Assembly (NCBI GenBank): GCA_014529385.2
Contig: CM043943.1
Coordinates: 158,430,247 to 158,490,246 of the forward strand
Direction: 5' to 3'
DNA length: 60,000 nucleotides
From: Adiantum capillus-veneris
Taxonomy: Eukaryota; Streptophyta; Polypodiopsida; Polypodiales; Pteridaceae
The translations under genes were made by a program, and so were the position numbers. The notes beneath the pieces were generated by a model that searched no databases, was not told where the DNA came from, and saw nothing but the letters and a program-made list of their open reading frames with translations. Numbering within the stretch: the stretch's first letter is position 1; every line of letters starts with the position of its first letter. Positions 46,785 through 56,049 of the stretch are shown here, in pieces.

Positions 46785-48422
46785 GTACCCAAATGGTCTC
46801 AGGAAATTGTTAGCATTCTTTCCTTCGGAAGTGAGTTTGATAATACAGAATGCAGATCCAAACAGCAAACAATTCGACAAACAAAAAACTTCCAGTTGAT
46901 AGCAAGACGGTTGTATCATCTTGAATCGGACCTAATCCTACGATTATGTATAAATCCGGAAGAATTCGAGTGCTACCTTGAAGAGGCACATGTCCAGGGT
47001 TGTGCATTTCATTGTTCAACAGTGAAAACACACCAGAAACTGAAACAGTTAGGGGTTTATTGGCCAACTATGTATGCGGACACACATTCCTATGTTACCA
47101 GTTGTACAGTATGTAGTGCCAAACGACCAATGGACCACGCAACTTTGTTTCAAGTAAACATAGCACCTGCATGGAGTCAATATATCATTGACTTCTTAAC
47201 CACCAGGACGTTCCCTGAGAACATCACAAGAGCACGGGAAAAAGCTATAGATCTGGAAGCTCGTGAATTTCAGTTAATTGGGAATCAACTCTATAAGCGG
47301 GGGAAGGACAATCAACTTAGAATGTGTGCAAGTGAAAGCGAATACCTGCTGATTCTAGAACATGCACATAGCGGAATAAGTGGAGGCCATTTTTCGGGCG
47401 ATAAGACGGCAAAAATTGTCTTAACCGCAGGAATTTGGTGGCCTACATTGCACATGGATGCCGAAGAGTTTGTAAAGCGTTGTGATGCATGTCAACGCAC
47501 AAAGATACCAATAAAAAGAGACGAGATGCCATTAAGGCCAATGATGGGGGCAAGAGCATTTGCAAAGTGGGGCATTGATTTTGTGGGACATATTTCCCCC
47601 TCTGCATATCGCACCCATATCCAATATATCATTGTGGCCACGGACTATCTCACAAAATGGGTCGAAGCCAAAGCAACACAAAAAGCTGATGCACGCACCA
47701 CGGCACAATTTTTGTATGAGAATGTTTTTGTACGTTACGAGTTACCAATAGACATTGTCAGTGACCGTGGAACACATTTTCTCAATGAATTCATTGAATA
47801 TCTGCTAGAGGAATTCATGGTCATACATAGGAAATCAGCACCATACCATCCACAGGCCAATGGGCAAGCTGAGGCCACAAATAAAACACTATGCACGGTT
47901 CTCACCAAAATAGTGTCAAAATCAAGAACAGATTGGGATCAGCAGCTACACTCAACACTATGGGCATACAGGGTAGCATACAAAACATCAATAGGAACAA
48001 CACCATACAACATGGTGTTTGGCCTAAATGCTATACTACCCATAGAGTTTTTAATCCCAACTCTACGAGTAGCAACAAGCTTGGAATGGACAGGGCATGA
48101 GCTCTCTTCAAGGATTGATAATCTTGAAAAGCTAGATGAACTCCACTTACGAGCTGTCGCATCAATCTATGCTAAAAAGAGAAGACAAAAGGAATTTTTT
48201 GACAAGCATGTGCGTACCAAAGAGTTTAAAACAGGTGATTACGTACTTGTTTATACCTTAAAACAACATGCCAAGAAACTTAAAAAGCGAGGACTGGGAC
48301 CATTTGTGATTAGTGATCTATCACAAAGTGGAGCTGTCAAGCTTGCTACATCAGCAGGTGAAGAAATGCCAAACTGGATTAGTGGATGTCGACTGAGGAG
48401 GTATCATCTACCACTCACATAG
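46785..48422 (+). pseudogene. pol: Integrase with tandemly duplicated zinc module
   Basis: Two modules of the same layout occur in series. Module 1 (46785-47130): PKWSQEIVSIL, LEEAHVQGCAFHC, LGVYWPTMYADTHSYV, CTVC. Module 2 (47160-47510): PAWSQYIIDFL, LEHAHSGISGGHFSG, AGIWWPTLHMDAEEFV, CDAC. Both keep the His and Cys pairs. The catalytic core follows once: WGIDFVGHIS (Asp), DIVSDRGTHF (Asp), APYHPQANGQAEATNKTL (Glu), spaced as in DD35E integrases. TTPYNMVFGLNAILPIEF and GPFVISDLSQSGAVKL complete the C-terminal part; no chromodomain. The frame runs to a TAG at 48420 and is open after it. Elements C and D show only one zinc module. Apart from the unusual duplication the domain looks intact. Confidence 0.9.
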
Positions 48423-48425
48423 GAG

Positions 48426-49688
48426 ATGCTCCAACAAATTCATCAAGGAAAACAACGAATGAAGGAAAAAGACAGAGTAAGGGAGGAAGCTCAAGCCAAA
48501 GCACGAGAACGCATTGCAAAAAGACGGCTTCTACGACAACAACAAAAAAGTGGAGCACCATTGCAAATCAATGCCATTCGATTGACTGAGTTGGAGGAGG
48601 AAACAGTGGAGCCAATAATTGCGGTCAAGGTGGGCAACAATCAAGTGGGATCAACAGCTTTTCTTGATTCGGGTGCTCAAGCAAATTTGATCTCTTACGG
48701 ATTATACCAACAGCTCACAGTCACAGATCAACTTCATCCTACTCCCTAAGTGCTGGAAAGTAGCACATCACACCCATTGACAACATTGGGATGGACTATA
48801 TTGCATGTACAGCTACATCAATATATTTATCCACACAAATTCTATGTGGTGACAGATGAAAGCACACAACACCCAATGATGCTAGGGCAACCTTGGCAAA
48901 AAGCATACAGTGTGCAGATAGATTGGAAAGCAAAGGCGGTCAAAATTCAACATGAAAATGAACAACAGGTGATAGCTTTTGCTCAGCATTACCATCATGA
49001 TCAACTACAAGCCATGCAATCACTGGCAACAGAGCCAAAAACACGAATGCCATCAATGAACAGTAGGAAACCCGAGACCAAATATCAGGTAAAAGCCAAC
49101 CATGCTAATTACAGACAAATGAGGTCACCGGCCACAATGCAAAAATCTAGACTACCAAAACAAGGTAAACAAGTATGGATGCGGAAGGATAGAAATGCAA
49201 TGGCAGAAAAACAACAATGTAACAAACGGATTCCAACAAAGCTGACGGTTCAACCCCAAACCAAGGTCATAAAAAGAATGTGGATCCCAAAGAAAATGCT
49301 TAGCCATAACCCAAATGTCACTCACATTTGGATACCAAAGCAAAAGCAACTACCTGCAGTACAAGCAACAATGGAAGGCCGACAGCTGCATTTCAAAAAG
49401 GAGAACCGACATATGTGGATGCCAATGAAAGACAAACCAGTGGCAAACAAGAAAGAGCCAAACCATCTACAAAAATCGACAGCAACAAAATACCAGTGGA
49501 AAGCCATAGCCATAAGGCTCATAGCCATTACATCCCACCCAATTCTATCTTTAGACACATCTACGACTCCATCAACAGTGTCGGCAGAGCAATTGCTTCT
49601 TGCCAAAAAGACAATTAAACAGAGATCAGTAGAGTTACAGCTGTTACTTGCAAAGAAAGCAGGAAACCTCGACAGCGAATGCCAATAA
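48426..49688 (+). pseudogene. Second retropepsin-like protease plus Trp-rich basic tail
   Basis: This lies in the same frame as integrase, one codon after a TAG. A basic start (KARERIAKRRLLRQQQKSG) leads to VEPIIAVKVG and STAFLDSGAQANLISYGLY, with the DSGA active site (Asp codon 48666). A TAA at 48747 interrupts, then TLGWTILHVQL, YPHKFYVVTD and HPMMLGQPWQKAYSVQIDW give the flap and closing LGQPW of a retropepsin. The tail is Gln/Lys-rich with repeats VWMRK, MWIPK, IWIPK and MWMPM. A related copy sits in fragment E (22091-23145). Plant gypsy elements normally have one protease before RT, so a second one after integrase is odd; it may process accessory proteins, or be a captured host-like clan AA domain. 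Confidence 0.8.
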
Positions 49689-51476
49689 GCATTTTGCTTA
49701 TTCCCTTCTCTTGCACAGCATTAATTTTTCCATGCATTGACCGAGTATGCATAAAATAGGGCCACATTAATCGGCCAGGCATTAGCACAACTTTTTCAAC
49801 CTATGCACAGCACATACTCCGGCTAGGAGGGGGGGAGGCATTCTAGAGGCACTCTCAAATGCGGAACCAATGACAGAAACAACAAAAAAGGGCATGATTT
49901 TTGACTATTTTAAGGGTTGTTGTTTGATTGCAAAATTTTAAGGATTGTTGTTTGATTGCGAAATTTTCTGGAGTAACCCAAGCACATATGCCCTTATACA
50001 GCATGTATCTATAGGTATATGGGGCCAAACGCCAAATCAAGCCCCTAGGTGTGTGTATATAAGTAGAAATAGCCATTTTTCGGGCAAAATATTGGTAAAA
50101 CGGAGAAATCCGGCCATAAAAACTGCATGTGAGTGTATATAATATGTTGCGGTGATGTTTGTGATTTATTATGATTTTTGGGGATTTTTTGGGTTTGATT
50201 TGCTATTTTCCTTTTAATTTTTCTAATTTTCGGCAGAAAAACTTCAAAAATACAAAAAGCAAGTGAAAAAAAGTCGTAATGAAAAAACAAAAAATATGGT
50301 GATGATCAGTGACTATAGGACAACCTATGGTATAGTGGGGGTGCAATTATGAGACTGGAGCGGAAAGCGTGTTTTGGCCAGGTTTTGACCGAAATGCCAA
50401 ATTTTTGGTAAATAGAGCAAACGGAATCCAAATCAAGAAATTTTTGAGCCTAAACCGCATCTTGCAAGAAGATAGGAGCACATGTCAAATTTCATGAAAA
50501 GTGGTTCGGGGACCTCCATTATAAGAAATTTTTCACCCCATTTTTAGCTCATTTTCACTATTGACTTTGTGGAGAAAGCTTCTGCCACCTAGAGCGGATC
50601 GACTTTCCAGCAGCTTCTGCGACGCACATGACCATCTGAGGAGCTCCAGACATGAGAGGTAGGCTCACCACCTTGAGCTTTTCGTGCATGTTTGTCGTTA
50701 TGTCGCGAAAACTAGCGTAGGGGTCACACACAAAGCGAGCGGTAGAGACCTGCAAGTAGAGACGGCGGCCTAACGGCTAACCCAAAAGCAACAAGACTTC
50801 ATCGGCAGCTTACCCTGGTCTAAGAGACCAGTCCTGGATAGTCAAAGGCAGTGGGAAACCATCGGGAAAAACCCTAATTCCCAAAAACCCGCAAGAGGCC
50901 ACCAAATGGGAAATCGGCGAAACAGCGACCAAATGCTACCAAAATTCATGGGTAGAAGCATCTAGACATGCTCGACAAGTCTATATGACCCTCATGAACA
51001 AAAAGTGACCCGAAGCGGCACTAAACCTCAGAAACGGCATCAGACACATAAAGCGTCAAAATGCACTTGCGGCCAAACCGCAAGTCTGTTTGCCACCAAA
51101 CTTCACGAGCGGCTTTCCTAGACCATCAACAACCAAGTCCTATGGTGGAAGACCACCACAAATCATCAAAGGTATGTAAACACAACCACGGGTGCTTCTA
51201 GAGCGACAAATTTCCAAATGGAGCTCCGGTGAAGCCAAAGTCGACAAAAACCGTACGACAAGGATCCCCAAGGGATCGGGAAGCTATGGAGACCAACATC
51301 GAGAAATTTCATCGCCAAAAAGCACTCTAAAAGTCAGAAAACGGCTCGGAGGCTCTGAAGTCCACACAGGGAGTTATATCTATCCATTTGACTTTTTTGT
51401 TGAAATTAGGTTCAAAAGGGACTTAGGGGGGCAAAGGGCAAGCATTGGGAGCACTAGCACTGAAAAAATCACCAAT

Positions 51477-51500
51477 AGACATCCTACGCGTAGGATGTCT
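51477..51500. repeat. Palindrome copy 5 (perfect 24 bp)
   Basis: Half-site AGACATCCTACG plus its exact reverse complement. Confidence 0.95.
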
Positions 51501-51761
51501 CAAGGGCACTTGTTGGCACAAACCTCAACAATTTTTGTCATGCACATGTTCTGAATGACATTTACAAGCCATACACCAAGTTTCATCACATTTGGACCAG
51601 ATTTGACCTCATATGCATGGAAAAACGCAAAGTTAGGGCATAGAGGCAATAATGGGCCATTGACCTACCAAATCTTGTCCAAATCTCATGAAATTTGCAC
51701 AACACACTCACATACACATCAGCAAACAATCTATGTGGTCAAGGAGAAAAAAGGATGAAAT

Positions 51762-51785
51762 AGACATCCTATGCGTAGGATGTCT
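51762..51785. repeat. Palindrome copy 6 (one mismatch)
   Basis: Left half AGACATCCTATG; the single C-to-T change is at a CpG. It starts 285 bp after copy 5. Confidence 0.95.
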
Positions 51786-52046
51786 AATGGACCTTTTTGG
51801 CATGGAAGGGATGTTTTATCATTCCAGATCTAATTACCTCATCATCAAGAGCCCATATGACAAGTTTGAAGCCATTCTAATCACTTTTGACCCCCAACAC
51901 CTTCAAGATACACTTTTTGAGCCCAAAAACACCTCACAAAGCCTTACAAGCATCAAATCTTGTCCAAATTCAAATCCAAGAACAGGGCCATGTTCCATAG
52001 GCCAAGGACAACCCACAGAACAAGTTTCATGCAATTCTGATGAAAG

Positions 52047-52070
52047 AGACATCCTACGCGTAGGATGTCT
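52047..52070. repeat. Palindrome copy 7 (perfect 24 bp)
   Basis: Starts 285 bp after copy 6; preceded by AATTCTGATGAAAG. Confidence 0.95.
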
Positions 52071-52332
52071 CCAGCATAAATTTAAGCCTTCTGAGCAAGG
52101 AATGACATCATGGGAGCCAATACCATGGTGCATCGAGCTCATATACCAATTTTCAACCCATTGGGACATCAATTGCTACCTATGATGGACATTCTACCCA
52201 AAATATGACCTAAAGCCTGAATAAGCCCCAAAAATCCACTTTTTGATATCCAAATTCAAATCCAAGCATATAGCCATGTTCCATGAGCCTTACACTACCT
52301 GCATGTCAAGTATGAACCAATTCTGATGAAAA

Positions 52333-52356
52333 AGACATCCTACGCGTAGGATGTCT
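52333..52356. repeat. Palindrome copy 8 (perfect 24 bp)
   Basis: Starts 286 bp after copy 7; preceded by AATTCTGATGAAAA. Confidence 0.95.
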
Positions 52357-52521
52357 AAATGGAAATTTTTGGCCAGATTTGTACTGTGAGCACATGCACA
52401 GCTTCACAAGTTCCTTTTAAGCTATAATTTCAATTTTCAAGTCATTTGGATAAGTAAAACTCAGTTTCGCAGCTAATATGGAAAAAACGTTAACTTTGGA
52501 TTACTGAGTGCAACAGGATCT

Positions 52522-53538
52522 ATGGCAGCCTCGAAGTCACCGGCAAAGAAGAAAAGAATGACAATCAAAGATTATATGGACGAGGTGGGACCCTTTGTCA
52601 TTCCAGAAGGAACATTAAAGCCCACCAGCACCTGGATACAAGAGGATCTGTTAGAGTCCAATGACCTAAAGATCTACCAGGGAGTGTTCAAAGACAATGA
52701 AGGCAATGTAATAGAGCTGCCAATGCTACCAAGAGAGCTCAATGAATTTGTACGAAGCAAAATGGCTGGCTACTTGGAGAAAATTGACCTCCATAACTAC
52801 TTCGAGGCGATACCAGCAGGGGTGGACATCAAAAGAGTATGGGAGTTTGTAACAAGCATCAAAGAGTATGGAGTGGCCAAGGTGACAAATTTACAAGGCA
52901 GACCAGATACAGAGATCATAATCACGGAGCGGGTTGTAGCCCATGCACTAGAACTCTCCAATCAAGGAGACAGTGTAACAAAAAGAAGGGACGAAGTCAA
53001 GGTGTACAAAGAGAAAAAGGCCAATTACACCTTTGAAGACATTGCCAACCCAAAAGTGGAAATTATGTGCCAGTTGTACAACCAATACTTCCACATGTGC
53101 ACTAAGAGGCCACAGAAGTACAGAATGCCGCCAGGTGCAATTGCCATGACTTTTACTTGGGCAATGACAAAAGGCACCCCAAAGATAATCAACTATGCGG
53201 CATACATACATGACAGCTTGGTAAAGATGGGCAACAAAAAGCCAACCTACATAGTTCTAGGAGAACTGATAACCAAGGTGGTTTATGCAGCACTACATGC
53301 TAAAGGAAGGTGGCCTGACCCACCATCTCAGAATGATTGGCTAAGGGTAAAAGAAGACAAGGAAGATGAGCCACAAAGAGCACCGAGGGTGGCTACGAGA
53401 TTGAAGAGACGGTTAGAGCCATTTGAAGAGGAGAAACCTGAGCAGAAGAAAGGAAAGAAGGAGTCTGCTCAAGTGCCGGCCAAAGAAACCAGGTCTCAAA
53501 AAGCGGCAAGACTCGAGAGGCTGATGGAGAGTTTCTGA
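52522..53538 (+). CDS. Accessory ORF 1 of the 19.7-kb element (338 aa)
   Basis: An intact frame from ATG 52522 (MAASKSPAKKKRM) to TGA 53536. The N-terminus is basic; the middle reads PFVIPEGTLKPTSTWIQEDLL, LPRELNEFVRSKMAGYLEKI, VWEFVTSIKEYGVAKV, QLYNQYFHMC and KVVYAALHAKGRWPDPP. The C-terminus is Lys/Arg/Glu-rich with KRRLEPFEEEKPEQKKGKKE. The layout recalls the 'putative plant transposon protein' domain found after pol or near gag in Athila-type elements, but I cannot confirm this. No signal peptide or membrane segment, so not an obvious envelope. A palindrome array and a splice acceptor lie directly upstream. The next ORF is in the same frame 57 bp on. Confidence 0.7.
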   Translation: MAASKSPAKKKRMTIKDYMDEVGPFVIPEGTLKPTSTWIQEDLLESNDLKIYQGVFKDNEGNVIELPMLPRELNEFVRSKMAGYLEKIDLHNYFEAIPAGVDIKRVWEFVTSIKEYGVAKVTNLQGRPDTEIIITERVVAHALELSNQGDSVTKRRDEVKVYKEKKANYTFEDIANPKVEIMCQLYNQYFHMCTKRPQKYRMPPGAIAMTFTWAMTKGTPKIINYAAYIHDSLVKMGNKKPTYIVLGELITKVVYAALHAKGRWPDPPSQNDWLRVKEDKEDEPQRAPRVATRLKRRLEPFEEEKPEQKKGKKESAQVPAKETRSQKAARLERLMESF

Positions 53539-53595
53539 GCAGAAAGAGCCCTCAAGGGTGATTTAAACGAACTCTGAAAGCCATCACTCGAGTCT

Positions 53596-55998
53596 ATGTC
53601 CGGATCATCCAGAAGAGTGCAGAGGGACCACTTCGAAGATTATATCAAGAATTTCGAGATTCTTGATGTTGCAGCGGAAAACATTCCCCATGTCCCTTTC
53701 ACCGAGGAGGAAGTGGAGCAGATAAGGCAGACATTTCTAGATGAACAAGAAAGCCAAGAAAGGGAAAGGAAAACGAAAGCAGACAGGGACTTAAAGGGCA
53801 AACCGGCAGCTTTACCAGATAGCCCTAAACCCAGCCCACCGCCCTCACCACCTCCTAGCAGCCCTCCACCAAAAGACAAGGAGGCTGAGGACAAACAAGA
53901 AGAAAAGCAAGCTGAGGAGCAAGAGCAAAGGCAAGAAACTGAGCCAAAGGAAGAGGCCAAGCCTGAGTCTGAGCAAAAAGGATTAGACAAGGCCTATTAT
54001 GCATTTTTGGACCTGCTAGCTGTAGGCTATACAAAGGAAGAAGCCACCACAGTCGCATTCGACTTGGCGAGAACAGGGCATAAAGATCAAATGCAAGGCA
54101 TCCGGCTAGTGGAACTTAAAGAAATTGCTACAGACACTGTAGACCTGCACCCGCCCTCCAATGACTGGGACGTGGTGATGAAAAAGCTAGCCGGATTGCG
54201 AGCACAATCCATGGCTTCAGAGGAAGAAATGATGACTCTCAAAGCCACTAAAGAACAGATCAAAAAGGAAGTGGATTCTCTGCAGGCACAAAGCCAAAGG
54301 CAAAAAGAGAGAGAAGATGACCTGCAGGCCAGCTTGGCAACGGCTCTACAAAACTGCCAAGCAATGGAAGAAGCAAATGAGGCAGCAGCAAAAAGAATAC
54401 AAGCAGCTGAAGAATAGTGTCTGCAGCTCAGCAAGTCATTGCGAGATGCTGAAAAAGAACGAGATAATCTAACACTACAGCTGGCAGAAGAAACAAAAGA
54501 AGTAGAGGCCATGAGAAATGCCAAGGAAAAGGCAGAGATCGAACAAGAAGCAAGCCTGGATGAAGTCCTTGAGCTCAAGGACCAATTAAAATTCAAAGAT
54601 CAAACCATCCACAGGCTGCGAGCATCACCTACTAGAGTTAGAGCTACGAGCTCGACTCAAATCATTTTCAAGAGTCAAATATATGAAGAGCAAATGCAGG
54701 AACTTCAGAAGGAGCTAACTCTCGAGAAAAGTCAAAGGGTAATGATGGCTGAAGGGTCTATCGCAATGCAAACAAGAATGGAGGACAGCCAAAAAGCCCT
54801 ACAAGAAGAAGTGGAGAGCATAAAGATAAAGCTCGAGGAGGCGGAAAGAGTAAACGCTGAACTTAATGACCTCCTCGTGAATATGGGCGGAGAAGCTGAA
54901 GCGGAAAAGCAGACACTCCTCAAGCAAATTGAGGAGTTGAAAGGCCAGCAACAAGAAGAGGCAGAAAGCTCAGGGCTAGCCGCCAATGAGGGCATCGACC
55001 TCGAAAATGTGGCAGATCCTATAGACACACCCACGCAAGAGGAAAGCATAGCAGGATCTTCTCAAGAGCCGCAGGATCTAACACAAGAAGAGGAGGAAAA
55101 ATTGCGTAAGGCAATAGAGGCAGAGCTAAGAGAAAGCACAAAGGAAGCCTTGGAATGGGAGCAGAGGGTCTTCAAATCTATGAAAATTCAGAAGATCGAC
55201 GCCAGCAATCTCAGGCGCGAGTGGCTTCAACCCTCTCTCCCATATCCATTGCTGAAGTATGAAGCAGCAACAATAAACAGGCGAATCAGAGAAGAGCCAA
55301 CGGTACCTCTCTATAATGCAGACACCTCGAGGCCAGAAAGAGTTAAGCTCATAGTGGATTCTCAACCAAAGTGGAGGAAGGCTTGGCTTACCAAGTACTT
55401 AATCCACTTGGTAGAGGCACCTAAACATATCAGAGACAACCCACAATACTTAATCCACTTGGTAGAGGCACCTAAACATATCAGAGACAACCTCAGCTTC
55501 TGTCCTCTACCAAGGGTTAGGACGTGGAAGGCACAAGAAATTTTGCAAAGAAGCCAACCCACTTGGCTGAATTACCCAAAGCTGCCGAGCGTGAAGGCAG
55601 GTGAGAGAATAAGTGTCCAATACATGGTGAAAACCCTAACGGGCGCCATAAAATTGTTCACTGGCTCACCTGACCTTACATGCATTATGATGAGAAAAAT
55701 CTGCAGAACCATCCTAGCAGTGTTTGAGACCTTCAAGCCGGGCCAGGTGACCGACAGCATATTCTTCTTCCAAAATACATACAGATGTGCTTACGATATG
55801 TCAGGTCAGCCTTCCAACGAGGTGATACATGCGTTGTACCAAAGAATCATGTTTCTACCATCCTATCACCTCCAGGATTTTGAAGAAGCATTCTATACGG
55901 GGTTCTTCACCATGAATACAGATATCTTTGGCCCGACAATGCTGAACCTACATGCAAGGTACGAATCGCTGCTAAAGATGCGGGAAACGATAAGATGA
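53596..55998 (+). pseudogene. Accessory ORF 2 (801 codons, one TAG), coiled-coil protein
   Basis: The frame runs from ATG 53596 (MSGSSRRVQRDHFEDYI) to TGA 55996, interrupted only by a TAG at 54415 within AAEE-stop-CLQLSK, a Gln position if CAG changed to TAG. The N-terminal part has a Pro/Ser-rich stretch (PKPSPPPSPPPSSPPPK), then acidic repeats. From about 54190 to 54960 it is strongly coiled-coil-like (Glu/Lys/Leu/Gln heptads). The C-terminal third (55190-55990) is globular: SNLRREWLQPSLPYPLLKYE, RTWKAQEILQRSQPTWLNYP, YQRIMFLPSYHLQDFEEAFY. A 51-bp in-frame tandem duplication (units from 55396 and 55447) repeats 17 residues around LIHLVEAPKHIRDN. Function unknown; a structural or nucleic-acid-binding role is a guess. 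Confidence 0.7.
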
Positions 55999-56035
55999 AG
56001 CAGCTGATCAAGGCCATGTCGGGGACGACATGAAC

Positions 56036-56049
56036 AAGGAGGGGGGGGA
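56036..56049 (+). promoter_or_regulatory. Polypurine tract
   Basis: AAGGAGGGGGGGGA directly precedes the 3' LTR start. It primes plus-strand DNA synthesis in LTR elements. Confidence 0.9.

Larger units (their letters stand above)
49689..52521 (+). other. Long noncoding region between pol and accessory ORFs, with palindromic tandem repeats
   Basis: No protein-like frame. Up to about 51200 the sequence appears unique. From about 51200 to 52360 four diverged units of about 285 bp each carry one palindrome. A good splice acceptor TTTCGCAG ends at 52472, 50 bp before the first accessory ORF. Confidence 0.75.

Noticed and set aside
41059-48749. Genetic code reassignment or programmed readthrough at TAG codons
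   Set aside because: TAG at 45877 replaces a conserved Gln inside RT, and TGA and TAA also occur, so C-to-T decay is simpler. Only 48420 remains a reasonable candidate for a natural stop or readthrough.
38720-52356. CRISPR-like array
   Set aside because: The regularly spaced short palindromes recall CRISPR repeats, but the spacing is about 285 bp, the intervening units are themselves related, and they lie inside a plant retrotransposon.
52522-53538. Envelope-like gene
   Set aside because: Position after pol fits an env-like gene, but there is no signal peptide or transmembrane segment in either accessory ORF.
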